This document shows, piece after piece, positions 42,499 through 54,181 of a stretch of DNA of 64,000 bases; within the stretch, counting starts at the first letter, position 1; the number at the start of each line of letters is the position of its first letter. Both the position numbers and the translations under genes were made by a program. This stretch comes from Hormiphora californensis (Eukaryota; Ctenophora; Tentaculata; Cydippida; Pleurobrachiidae): assembly GCA_020137815.1 (NCBI GenBank), contig CM035354.1, positions 7,600,487-7,664,486 of the forward strand, in the 5' to 3' direction. The notes under the pieces were generated by a model. It saw nothing but the letters and a program-made list of their open reading frames with translations, was not told where the DNA came from and did no database searches.

Positions 42499-42939
42499 CA
42501 CGATATTATATGGCTCGGGGTAAGCCATGTATAATGGGGCTGCACCTGATTGCTGGGAGAGTATTATTTATTCAATGTCAGATATTATTTGCTGCATGCT
42601 GTGCTATGTTGTTGATTCCAGTATTAACTAGGCCACGATGTGTGCCTGTATTTTAAACCCCGATAACAACCACCAGGCAGCACTAATAGCGGACTGCTTG
42701 GGGTTCGATTCTTTTTAAACTTTATTCAATATCACCCGCCAAAATTAATAATTGCTCGCGGAAACATGGTCCAAATTTATATTAAATCAGTATAATTTAT
42801 TCATTGCCAATAATAATTGTTGCATGCTGCTACGCTGATATATTTTTAACTACCCTTTAACTGTTTTTATTATAAATTGATGTTGTAAGTGTTTATTTTA
42901 TTCATGTGTTACTTCTTCATGTCTAAACTCCCCTACTCC

Positions 42940-45499
42940 CCATTACCCTCCTCTCCAACCCCTCCCTCCCTCTATAGAAGTGATCCCTATTACCCTCCTC
43001 TCCAACCCCTCCCTCCCCTCTCTAGAAGTGATCCCTATTACCCTCCTCTCCAACCCCCTCCTCCCTCTCTAGAAGTGATCCCTATTACCCTCCTCTCCAA
43101 CCCCTCCCTCCCTCTCTAGATGTGATCCCTATTACCCTCCTCTCCAACCCCTTCCTCCCTCTCTAGAAGTGATCCCTATTACCCTCCTCTCCAACCCCTT
43201 CCTTCCTCTATAGAAGTGATCCCTATTACCCTCCTCTCCAACCCCTCCCTCCCCTCTATAGAAGTGATCCCTATTACCCTCCTCTCCAACCCCTTCCTCC
43301 CTCTCTAGAAGTGATCCCTATTACCCTCCTCTCCAACCCCTCCCTCCCTCTCTAGAAGTGATCCCTATTACCCTCCTCTCCAACCCCTCCCTCCCTCTCT
43401 AGAAGTGATCCCTATTACCCTCCTCTCCAACCCCTCCCTCCCTCTATAGAAGTGATCCCTATTACCCTCCTCTCCAACCCCTTCCTCCCTCTATAGAAGT
43501 GATCCCTATTACCCTCCTCTCCAACCCCTCCTCCCTCTCTAGAAGTGATCCCTATTACCCTCCTCTCCAACCCCTCCCTCCCCTCTCTAGAAGTGATCCC
43601 TATTACCCTCCTCTCCAACCCCTCCCTCCCTCTCTAGAAGTGATCCCTATTACCCTCCTCTCCAACCCCTCCCTCCCTCTATAGAAGTGATCCCTATTAC
43701 CCTCCTCTCCAACCCCTCCTCCCCTCTATAGAAGTGATCCCTATTACCCTCCTCTCCAACCCCTCCTCCCTCTCTAGAAGTGATCCCTATTACCCTCCTC
43801 TCCAACCCCTCCCTCCCTCTCTAGAAGTGATCCCTATTACCCTCCTCTCCAACCCCTTCCTCCCTCTCTAGAAGTGATCCCTATTACCCTCCTCTCCAAC
43901 CCCTCCTCCCCTCTATAGAAGTGATCCCTATTACCCTCCTCTCCAACCCCTCCTCCCCTCTCTAGAAGTGATCCCTATTACCCTCCTCTCCAACCCCTCC
44001 TCCCCTCTCTAGAAGTGATCCCTATTACCCTCCTCTCCAACCCCTCCTCCCTCTCTAGAAGTGATCCCTATTACCCTCCTCTCCAACCCCTCCCTCCCTC
44101 TCTAGAAGTGATCCCTATTACCCTCCTCTCCAACCCCTTCCTCTCTATAGAAGTGATCCCTATTACCCTCCTCTCCAACCCCTCCCTCCCTCTCTAGAAG
44201 TGATCCCTATTACCCTCCTCTCCAACCCCTCCCTCCCCTCTCTAGAAGTGATCCCTATTACCCTCCTCTCCAACCCCTCCCTCCCTCTCTAGAAGTGATC
44301 CCTATTACCCTCCTCTCCAACCCCTCCCTCCCTCTCTAGAAGTGATCCCTATTACCCTCCTCTCCAACCCCTCCCTCCCCTCTATAGAAGTGATCCCTAT
44401 TACCCTCCTCTCCAACCCCTCCCTCCCTCTATAGAAGTGATCCCTATTACCCTCCTCTCCAACCCCTTCCTCCCCTCTCTAGAAGTGATCCCTATTACCC
44501 TCCTCTCCAACCCCTCCCTCCCCTCTCTAGAAGTGATCCCTATTACCCTCCTCTCCAACCCCTTCCCCCCTCTATAGAAGTGATCCCTATTACCCTCCTC
44601 TCCAACCCCCTCCTCCCCTCTATAGAAGTGATCCCTATTACCCTCCTCTCCAACCCCTTCCTCCCTCTCTAGAAGTGATCCCTATTACCCTCCTCTCCAA
44701 CCCCTCCCTCCCTCTCTAGAAGTGATCCCTATTACCCTCCTCTCCAACCCCTCCCCCCTCTCTAGAAGTGATCCCTATTACCCTCCTCTCCAACCCCTCC
44801 CTCCCTCTCTAGAAGTGATCCCTATTACCCTCCTCTCCAACCCCCTCCTCCCCTCTATAGAAGTGATCCCTATTACCCTCCTCTCCAACCCCTCCCTCCC
44901 TCTATAGAAGTGATCCCTATTACCCTCCTCTCCAACCCCTTCCTCCCCTCTCTAGAAGTGATCCCTATTACCCTCCTCTCCAACCCCTCCCTCCCCTCTC
45001 TAGAAGTGATCCCTATTACCCTCCTCTCCAACCCCTTCCCCCTCTATAGAAGTGATCCCTATTACTCTCCTCTCCAACCCCTCCTCCCCTCTATAGAAGT
45101 GATCCCTATTACCCTCCTCTCCAACCCCTTCCTCCCTCTCTAGAAGTGATCCCTATTACCCTCCTCTCCAACCCCTCCCTCCCTCTCTAGAAGTGATCCC
45201 TATTACCCTCCTCTCCAACCCCTCCCCCCTCTCTAGAAGTGATCCCTATTACCCTCCTCTCCAACCCCCTCCTCCCCTCTATAGAAGTGATCCCTATTAC
45301 CCTCCTCTCCAACCCCTTCCTCCCTCTCTAGAAGTGATCCCTATTACCCTCCTCTCCAACCCCTCCCTCCCTCTCTAGAAGTGATCCCTATTACCCTCCT
45401 CTCCAACCCCTTCCTCCCCTCTCTAGAAGTGATCCCTATTACCCTCCTCTCCAACCCCTCCCTCCCTCTATAGAAGTGATCCCTATTACCCTCCTCCGA
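42940..45499. repeat. About 47-bp minisatellite array upstream of TBL3
   Basis: Roughly fifty tandem units of GAAGTGATCCCTATTACCCT + CCTCTCCAACCCCTCCCTCC + CTCTCTA, varying only in the pyrimidine run and in CTCTAG against CTATAG. Every unit ends in a polypyrimidine tract plus YAG, i.e. a 3' splice acceptor. The last unit runs to within 5 bp of the TBL3 ATG. The Pro/Leu/Tyr ORFs in this stretch are artefacts of the repeat. Confidence 0.95.
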
Positions 45500-45504
45500 T
45501 CAGA

Positions 45505-47790
45505 ATGAAGAGGGCATTTAAACTTGACAGGAAGTTGGAGCCCTTCTACACAGGTGGTCCCATCTCCCTCAGCCCCGACAAAGAGTTCCTGTTCTGCCAG
45601 TGTGAGAACATTGTTCGTATTGTTCGTGTAGCCACGGGGGAGACATTTGCTAGTTTTGGCAGTGAGGAGGATGCAGCGGTCACGATCACTGGAGATGATG
45701 AGACGTTGTTCACTGCCCACAGATCGTCCCTTTTGATAAAACAGTGGCGGTGGAAAGATGGTTCCAGTGAGGAGCCTGCCCGGAGTTTTAAAGCCCATAC
45801 TGTCCCTGTTACATCACTTGATATGGATTCCTCTTCTACCCTCTTGGCGTCAGGAGCTACAGATGGTGCCATCAGGGTCTGGGATATAGAGAAGAATTAC
45901 TGTACTCACCAGTTTAAGGGCAGTGTCGGTGTTATCACTCTCCTAGAGTTCAGGGGCCTTCAACTATTCTCTTCTGCTGATGACCTCAAGGTGCGGGTAT
46001 GGTGCCTGGACACTTCCTCTCCCCTGTTTGTATTATCAGGCCATGTCAGCCCCGTTACATCTCTTGTCTTCCTGGGGGATGATACTGTGGTGTCTGCTGG
46101 CAGGGACAAAGTGCTGATAAGGTGGAATTTAGAGGGTGAGGGAGAGCGGATGGTGACTCTGCCGGTATTTGAGTGTATTGAAGGAGCTGTGTTGGGTGAG
46201 GGTGGGAACAGTGTCGTCACTGCGGGAGAGAAGGGTGTGTTACGTACCTGGGATATGGCCACACTAAAGTGCATCAAGGAACAGAGTGAACCAGCTCTGA
46301 AGAGGGAGTTTGTTAACCTCCTACCCTACACAAAGGGGGCCATGATGGCTGTTACATTTGATCAGAATATAATGATTCACAACGCAGAGTTGGAGTTACA
46401 GAGGAATCTGATTGGCTATAACGATGAGATTATCGACCTAAAACGAGGCTCAGTGGGTCGTATCGTCATGGCAACAAATAGTGAACAGTTGAGGATCATC
46501 AACACAGAGTCCCTAGCAACCACTGTGTTGTCAGGACACAAGGCAACAGTCCTGGCTATAGATACCAGTGTGGAGCATGGGTTACTGGCTAGTGGCAGTA
46601 AGGACAGTAGTGTTATAGTATGGAAGGAGGGGGAGGACAGTAGTTATACCCCCGTCACCACCCTAACAGGCCACACTAGTGATGTCAGTGGTGTGGCGTG
46701 GTCCAACCTCCCAGAGAACCTGTTCCTAGTAACAGTGAGCAGTGACCTCACCCTAAAACTCTGGCAACCTTCCAAAGGCCGGGCAGATAAGCTCCACAAA
46801 ACAAAGTGTGTGTATACTATAAAGGCGCACGAGAAGGATGTGAACTGTGTTACTGTATCTCCTAACGACAAGCTGGTAATAACAGGTTCACTGGATAAAA
46901 CTGCCAAGGTATGGAGTGCTGATAAGGGCCAGTTAATGGGCACACTCCGGGGTCACAAGAGGGGTATCTGGTCTGCCCGATTCAGCCCAGTAGACCAATG
47001 TGTCATTACTACCTCAGGGGATGCCATGTTGAAACTCTGGAGACTATCAGACTTCTCCTGTATACGAACCTACGAGAGCCATTCTGCCTCAGTTCTGAAC
47101 TGTCAGTTCCTAACCCACGGTCGTCAGGTTGTGTCATGTTGTGCAGATGGACTTGTCAAGGTGTGGGATGTCTCTACTGCGGAGTGTCTGACCACCATGG
47201 ACGGACACACTGACAAATGTTGGGCACTCCTAGTCGGAGAGGAGGAGGAGGAGGAGGGCAGTGTGGTGGTTAGTGGAGCAGCTGACTCTCTCCTCTGTTT
47301 TTGGAAGGATATCACAGCGGAGGAAGAGGCGGAGGAGCTGAGAAAGGACGAGGAACAGAGTGAGAAACAACAGGAACTCAGCAACTTGGTTAGACAGAAG
47401 AATTACCCAGCTGCCTTTGCACTGTCCCTCTCCCTGGGCATGCCTTACAAGTGCCTCACTGTGACAGAAAAGGTGTTCAAGGAACAAGATGGGGAGATGG
47501 TGATGAGGAACCTTATCACTGACTTGGCAATGGACCAACTAGATACCCTGTTGGGATACATAGCAACCTGGAACACTAACTCCAAACATACCGTCCCTGC
47601 CCAGAAGGTGTTGTTCTCCCTTCTCTCCAGCAAACATTTCCCTGTTCTGGCTAGTGATACGAAGATGAAGCACCATTGGGAGGCCCTGATTCCCTACACA
47701 GAGCGGCACTTTGAGAGATGGACCAAACTGAAACAGCAGGCCACCATAGTGAACTATACTTGGAGTCGAATGAAGCTCACTCAAGTGTGA
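45505..47790 (+). CDS. TBL3: TBL3/UTP13, WD40 subunit of the SSU processome
   Basis: Nucleolar protein of the UTP-B complex, needed for early 18S pre-rRNA processing. The 761-aa intronless protein has about a dozen WD repeats forming two propellers (for example LASGATDGAIRVWDIEKN, LLASGSKDSSVIVWKEGE, ITGSLDKTAKVWSADKG, ITTSGDAMLKLWRL, VSCCADGLVKVWDV). The C-terminal UTP13 helical domain follows from about residue 630 (QELSNLVRQKNYPAAFALSL, MDQLDTLLGYIATWNTNSK). Length is typical and there is no frame break. GATCAG|A directly precedes the ATG, and the acceptor-bearing minisatellite fills the upstream 2.5 kb. FKBP8 begins 194 bp downstream. Confidence 0.95.
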   Translation: MKRAFKLDRKLEPFYTGGPISLSPDKEFLFCQCENIVRIVRVATGETFASFGSEEDAAVTITGDDETLFTAHRSSLLIKQWRWKDGSSEEPARSFKAHTVPVTSLDMDSSSTLLASGATDGAIRVWDIEKNYCTHQFKGSVGVITLLEFRGLQLFSSADDLKVRVWCLDTSSPLFVLSGHVSPVTSLVFLGDDTVVSAGRDKVLIRWNLEGEGERMVTLPVFECIEGAVLGEGGNSVVTAGEKGVLRTWDMATLKCIKEQSEPALKREFVNLLPYTKGAMMAVTFDQNIMIHNAELELQRNLIGYNDEIIDLKRGSVGRIVMATNSEQLRIINTESLATTVLSGHKATVLAIDTSVEHGLLASGSKDSSVIVWKEGEDSSYTPVTTLTGHTSDVSGVAWSNLPENLFLVTVSSDLTLKLWQPSKGRADKLHKTKCVYTIKAHEKDVNCVTVSPNDKLVITGSLDKTAKVWSADKGQLMGTLRGHKRGIWSARFSPVDQCVITTSGDAMLKLWRLSDFSCIRTYESHSASVLNCQFLTHGRQVVSCCADGLVKVWDVSTAECLTTMDGHTDKCWALLVGEEEEEEGSVVVSGAADSLLCFWKDITAEEEAEELRKDEEQSEKQQELSNLVRQKNYPAAFALSLSLGMPYKCLTVTEKVFKEQDGEMVMRNLITDLAMDQLDTLLGYIATWNTNSKHTVPAQKVLFSLLSSKHFPVLASDTKMKHHWEALIPYTERHFERWTKLKQQATIVNYTWSRMKLTQV

Positions 47791-47983
47791 GGGGAGGCTG
47801 TGTGTTTTTATCTAATTTATTGAACACGTTAACTTATTTTCAGTTTTTACACCGGTTTTATCACACAAAATATAGTTTTAGTACTCTGCAGGCATCTCTG
47901 CTTATTCCCGTTTTTACACCCAAATACCAATATCTATAACCCTCCCCCTCCCTCCTAATCATATCCCCATTTTATAGGTGTTC

Positions 47984-50900
47984 ATGTCAGATTTCCCCGC
48001 CTCGGAGGATCGGGACATGGCTGATAAAATAGTACAGCTGACACCTAACGAGGGCAAGCTCACTGACCCACCAGTACCAGATGAGCAGGATCAGGACTTC
48101 ATAACACCCCGATCCAACCTGGAGAGCCCTGTTAAAGTGGGAGAATCTAGTAGTGAGTCAGAGGTAGAGGTGAGTCCTGTAAAGGAGGAGGAGAAGGAGG
48201 TCTACACCCCAACCAGGCCCATCTTCCCTGACCTGCTCAGACCCAAGGAGGAAGATGATATTGAGTTGTGGTCCACCACCTCTACTTGTTCCACTGATAC
48301 TATTCAACACCAGAAGCTGTTCAATGAGAGTTCTTCTGTAGTGGACACTGCCGAGAACGGAGCTATCATGGCTGATATAGGAGCAGCCACAGAGGATCTG
48401 ACACCAGAGGGCCCAGTCGCAGAGGACATAACCCCTGAAGCAGCTGCACCTATCACCCTGCTGGGAGACCTAACACCAGCAGCTATGTATGGTGAGCACG
48501 ATCGAATGGATATGGGACCTGATCAGACCGTTGAAGACCCAGAAGATGCTACTGAACCTAATGAACCTGAGGAGAGTTATAAACCCTTTGCGACATTTGA
48601 AATCGTGGAACCTGCTCCTGCTGAATCAGAAGCAGTTGCTGAAGAAACCGCTCCCGTAGTCGAACCAGAAGCTGCTCCCATTGTGGAACCAGAAGCTGTT
48701 CCCATTGTGGAATCTGAAGCTGCTCCTGTTGTGGAATCTGAAGCTGTTCCCATTGTGGAATCTAAAGCTGTTCCCATTGTGGAATCTAAAGCTGTTCCCA
48801 TTGTGGAATCTAAAGCTGTTCCCATTGTGGAATCTAAAGCTGTTCCCATTGTGGAATCAGAAGCTGCTCCTGTTGTGGAACCAGAAGCTGCTCCCGTTGT
48901 GGAACCAGAAGTTGCTCCTGTTGTGGAATCTAAAGCTGCTCCTGTTGTGGAATCTGAAGCTGCTCCTGTTGTGGAACCAGAAGCTGCTCCGTTGTTGAAT
49001 CTGAAGCTGCTCCTGTTGTGGAATCAGAAGCTGCTCCTTCAGTAGAGACCAAAACAGTTGCTGAACCAGTGACAGATGAACCTGTTCCTGCAGCAGCTGA
49101 ACCTGTTCCTGCAGCAACTGAACCTGTTCCTGCAGCAGCTGAACCTGTTCCTGCAGCAGCTGAACCTGTTCCTGCAGCAGCTGAACCTGTTCCTGCAGCA
49201 ACTGAACCTGTTCCTGCAGCAGCTGAACCTGTTCCTGCAGCAGCTGAACCTGTGACAGCTGCTGAACCTGTGGCAGTTGCAGAACCTCAATCCGTTTCGG
49301 AAGCGCCTGCCTCTGACCCTGAAGATGAGGTCATTGGTAAACCATCAGAAGTTGTCACTGAGAAAGCATCAGAACCAGTTGTTGAGGAAGCATCGACCGA
49401 GGAAGTGACAAAAGAAGAAAAACCAACAGATGGTTGGGTTCAGATACTTGGAAACGACTCCATCAAACGACGGGTATGCTACAACTGGGTTTGGGGGGGG
49501 GGTTGCTGTTGCTATTGAACGGAATTCATGATCTCTTAGGCCTTAGCAATACATTCGTGTTTATTGAATTGATCGCTAACCCTGTCTATCTCCCCAGGTA
49601 AAACAATCAGGTACAGGTCCCAATGTAGAGAAGGGGCAGCAGGTGACTGTGAAGTATTCCCTGATTTTGGCAACTGGCCAGACAGTTGATGACAATGTTG
49701 AGCTGACTTTTGAACTGGGCGAAGGAGAGGCAATCGATGGTAAGTTTTCAGAAAAGCTAGTTATCGTTTCCTGATTGTTTCCATTATTCAGTTACAATGT
49801 TTCCTCCTAATTTCAGCGCTCGACTTGGCAACTAATCTGGCAAAGGTTGGGGAAATATTTGAGGTAACAGCTGAGTCTCGGTTTGGGTATGGTACCCTGG
49901 GTCGACCCCCTCACATTAAACCCAGCTGCTTCAGTGCTACTACTAGTTGAGGTGCTGCAGAGTGAGGATACCCCTGATGTTTCTGAGATGACAGAACCTG
50001 AGAGAGTTCGCATCGGGTGAGCATGTGCTGAGTGTGCTTGAGTAACGAGTGTGTAGCTGAATACTTGATAGTGCAGACAGAGCTTGTATTGTGTGTGCGT
50101 GTATGTTCAGATGAGAGACTACCGGTCGAATGTCGATATTGGTTTTATAATTTTGGTCGTGATATCTTCACAGTTTTTATTAACACATCTCCCAATTTGG
50201 ACAGAGACCGAAAGCGAAAGATTGGAAACGACCACTTCGCTCGATATGATTACGAAAGGGCATCTCGAAATTACAGAGGGTAAGCTTGTATGACTCTAGC
50301 GATGCGACTCGAGATGAAGCGAGATGAGCGCTAGAGCGCTTCGAGAGATAGAGAGCGAGAACATAGCTAGAGGAGATGAGTAGAATGCGAGAGAGGAGCA
50401 GCGAGCTCGTATCTCGAGTCGCTCTCTCTCTGTCCACTACTCTATATGTATAGATCGTATATCCTCTCTCTCTTCAGTTCTCTCTCTCTCGCTCTCTCTC
50501 TCCTCTTCTATATCTCTCTCCCTCCCTCTCTCTTTCACCCTCTCTCTCTCTATCTATCTCCCTCTAACCGGTTTCATTTACCATGCTGTCCACATGTCTA
50601 ATTTGACATGCGTCATTACGCGTGAACTAATAACTACCCCTGTTTAGTGCGTGTAAATTCCTGGACCCCCCAAGTTACAAATTGGGCGAGGGAGCACAAC
50701 CTGCCAGTCCAGAACTCAAGGAACTTCAGATGAAGACGTGGTGTAACCTCGCATTTTCAGGTTACTAAGTAATACTGCCCTGTGATGTTAATATCCTCGT
50801 TACAATTGTCATATATTACAACAGTTACTGTGATATATGTAGAAATCTTGGCAGGCTATATTATCATGATTATGAGCGTGTGACGTAACTCACTTTTTTA

Positions 50901-53322
50901 TTAAGATTCCAATCAGGCATACTACTTGATAACCATATATCTCCAGTCTCCACTGCTATGTTTTAATGCGTCACTCAGACCGTGACCAGCCACAGGCAAC
51001 TTAAAGTGAGAGTGGACCGAATCAGAATTGGACAAGTTTATTGTAGGTAGTATAGATTAGCTTTGTGAGCATTTTGCGTTTTTGCCGCTCAAAATCGACC
51101 CACCCATCACTGAGATATTTTTGTTATGTTGGGAGAACTCCTGTTTAATCAGTATGTATAAAACAGAATAGAAACAATCGTGGTGTTTTACTGACACATT
51201 CTGAATATAAGTAGTGAGGTTAACATGTCCATGCACAGAAGCAGGGCCATGCAAGCCAGCGTATTAAAAATTTAAAGAATGTATTAGTAAAACACAAGGA
51301 TTGTTTCTATCCTGTTTGATAAATATTGATCCAGCAGGAATTCTCCCAACATAACAAAGATATCTCAGTGATGGGTGGGTCGATTTTGAGCGGCAAAAAC
51401 GCAAAATGCTCAGAAAGCTAATCTCTACCACCTACAACAAACTTGTCCAATTCTGATTCGGTCCACTCTCACTTTAACCCCTGCATTACAATGATTATAC
51501 CTTATTTAACTCAACCTGTCCACCACAACTCAGCATCACGTTTTTCAGAGCTAAAGCAAGAGAAATGTGATCCTGGTATAGTGGCAGCTAACAGGGCGCT
51601 AGAGATAGAGCCAACATCTACCAAGGCCCTGTATAGGAAGGGCAAGTTGTATGAGTTAAAGGGAGAGCTAGAGGAGGCGGAGAAAGCACTTAAAGTTGCT
51701 GTTAAGGTGGATCCTGAGAGCCAGGTAAGAGTTGTGTAGCTCACAGAGCTAGGTTGGCATGGTGACGGGATTGAAATCTGTATTAGAGTAGATCATGGCT
51801 GTAGTACTACTATTGGATTGTGATATTCAATCAAAAGTCAAAACACTAAACCCCGCCCTTTCTTCCCCAGGGATGTAAGCAGTATCTGGCGGAGATTTCA
51901 AAGAAGATTGCAAACCAGAAGAAACAACAACAGAGAATGTATAAGAAGATGTTTAACCTTGAAGAAGAGAAGAAAGCTGCGGAAGCCGCTAAAACCGCCA
52001 CCACTCCAACCGAGAAGGGAAGAGATACATCGTGGATGGAGGTGAGCGCCGCGCGCTGAATTCCCCCTGTAAAAAGTACCCCCATTTTACTAGTGTCAGC
52101 ACTTGTCTCACGCGCGTTCCCCGAACGTCACGTCCTGAAGTCACGGATCCTATCCCCCATTCCACACATCACGAACACTGCCACTGTGGTGGGAGAAATG
52201 GCTCACCCTAGAACAATTGCAAGTTAATAGCAAAAATGCATAATAACCTGTAAATCACTTGTAATTCGAAGTTCAAACTAGTTTTGAAATAGTTTTGAAA
52301 TTTTTTTAGAAAAATTTTAGTTTTAAAATAGCTTTTGAAATAGTTTTGAAATAGCTTTTGAAATAGTTTTGAAATAGCTTTTGAAATAGCTTTTGAAATA
52401 GCTTTTGAAATAGCTTTTGAAATGGCTTTGGACGGGTGGTAGAAATGGCTCATGTGGCTCATCTGGCAGCTGCACGATTATTATGAACACAAGGACATTC
52501 ATATAAAAGCGAAAAACAGTGTACCCGACTAATTTTAATACGCTGAATCACGTAAAAAACTTTTCCAAGCCCTCAGAGGTGAAGAAAGTGCCCTAATTGA
52601 GCAATTATGGTCAATTAGACCCAATCAGACTCAATTAGGGCAATTTCCCCGCCTCTTAGGGCTTGGAAAAGTTGCTTACGTGAATCAGCGTATCAAAGTT
52701 AGTCGGAAAAGTGCCCTCACATTAACTTCTAGCGTTTTCAGGAGAAAAGTTGTAAGTCCGGTCAATTACACCCAATTATGCTCAATTAGTGCACTTTCTT
52801 CACATCTGAGCGCTTGCCAGAGTTGCTCACGTGATTCAGCGTATTAAAATTAGTCGGGTACACTGGTTTTCGCTTTTATATGAATGTCCTTGTGTTCATA
52901 ATGATCGTGCAGCTGCCAGATGAGCCACATGAGCCATTTCTACCACCCGTCCAAAGCCATTTCAAAAGCTATTTCAAAAGCTATTTCAAAAGCTATTTCA
53001 AAAGCTATTTCAAAACTATTTCAAAAGCTATTTCAAAACTATTTCAAAAGCTATTTCAAAACTAAAATTTTTCTAAAAAAATTTCAAAACTATTTCAAAA
53101 CTAGTTTGAACTTCGAATTACAAGTGATTTACAGGTTATTATGCATTTTTGCTATTAACTTGCAATTGTTCTAGGGTGAGCCATTTCTCCCACCACACTG
53201 CCACTGATACAACTAATCCGCCACTATTTCAGAGCGCCATCCCCATGGTGGCTGGAGCAGTAGCCGTTGGAGCCTTTGCTGTGGCAGCTTATAACGGTAT
53301 CAGAGGAGTGGCGAGCTGGTGA
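47984..53322 (+). CDS. FKBP8: FKBP8-like immunophilin with long acidic N-terminal repeats, 8 exons
   Basis: Tail-anchored FKBP/TPR chaperone of mitochondrial and ER membranes. Exons: 47984-49473, 49598-49739, 49818-50017, 50205-50279, 50648-50760, 51549-51724, 51871-52041, 53233-53322; about 817 aa, against about 410 in human. The first 470 residues are acidic, with VVESEAAP-type and EPVPAAA-type repeats. The FKBP domain follows (DGWVQILGNDSIKRR, GQQVTVKYSL, FGYGTLGRPP), then TPR helices (STKALYRKGKLYELKGELEEA), a basic helix and a C-terminal anchor (GAVAVGAFAVAAYNGIRG). A +1 skip at about 49918 (ATT, skip A, AAC) restores the last FKBP strand. A second break of -1/+2 type lies near 48990 in the repeats. 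The donor after 50760 is weak. Confidence 0.85.
51001..51477. mobile_element. TTAA-flanked foldback MITE in FKBP8 intron
   Basis: Long inverted repeats of about 120-150 bp starting AGTGAGAGTGGACCGAATC, flanked on both sides by TTAA, the target duplication of piggyBac-type elements. A non-coding centre. Confidence 0.85.
52186..53196. mobile_element. Mutator-like foldback element in FKBP8 intron
   Basis: Ends GTGGTGGGAGAAATGG and its complement are flanked by an exact 9-bp direct repeat ACTGCCACT (52177-52185 and 53197-53205), as for Mutator-like elements. Inverted arms of over 300 bp contain arrays of TTTGAAATAG. The mirrored 84-codon ORFs in the arms are not genes. Confidence 0.88.
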
Positions 53323-54181
53323 TATGGACAATGTTAAAAAGAGTTCAGAGATTCTCCTTCTATAGATGTTTCTATTTCCCTTAGCACTGGAAATTAATTT
53401 ATTCATAAAATCTTTAATTTATACAATTTACGTTTCTAGCCCCATTTTTGTGTCTACAAAACTCTAGTTGATTGTTTATGTGTGGAACGTTTTTCCGTAG
53501 ACAAATATTGACTGTCGCCCTGGTATTTCAAAGTGTTTTTCTCCCGCTGTTCCAGGCGGCTTTCTAAAAACCACTGTGTTTTAATTTCAAATAAATAAAC
53601 GTTGCAACAAGATCTTGACAGATGGTCAAATAAATCAGTATCACGCACTAGTGTTTGGCATGTTGTCACGCACGAGCCTGATAATCTCGCCCTTCATAAA
53701 CATATAGATCAGGTACGTGCGTGATAATCATTCGATTGAGATATTTGGGTCGTGTTGCAACGTTTTTGTGTCAAAATGGCGTTGTTTTTGGAAACTGAAC
53801 TCATGATCAACAATTGTTTACACAAAATTAGGATACATTTCCCACGACACATCTGTACCCTCAACTTTTTACAAACTGGCACAAATTAAAAACAACAGTT
53901 CACTGCTCACACACACACTGACGCACAGTGCAAATACTATCTTTCCCAGTCAGTCTCTTACAAAATCAAGGCAGTTTTAATCTTTATCACTAGCACACAA
54001 ACAGGGAAATTACTTCCTCAAAAACACCTAAACAACGAGTCCTTTTTAGTAACAAAAAACCCACGCCTTTACATAGCAATGTCTCTCTATCTGGCGCCCA
54101 ATTTGGCAGATTTGGGCGCCGCCCTGTAACAGTCTTCAATAAATTACACATCATTAATGAAAAATAAAACAAATGTCACAA
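53323..54181. other. Convergent intergenic spacer
   Basis: Lies between the FKBP8 stop and the stop of the coiled-coil gene on the other strand. No conserved ORF is seen; it must hold both 3' UTRs. Confidence 0.6.

Noticed and set aside
42889-45378. Many Pro/Tyr/Leu-rich ORFs (RSDPYYPPLQP)
   Set aside because: All come from the 47-bp minisatellite in three frames; each ends as unit length varies.
42940-45499. CRISPR-like array
   Set aside because: The repeats are head-to-tail minisatellite units with no unique spacers, in a eukaryotic genome.
48577-49290. Repetitive ORFs (Trp-Asn-Leu-Lys, Leu-Gln-Glu, Ser-Cys-Cys-Arg types)
   Set aside because: Other-frame shadows of the FKBP8 acidic repeats.
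52208-53174. Two identical 84-codon ORFs on opposite strands
   Set aside because: Mirror images of each other in the two arms of the Mutator-like foldback element.
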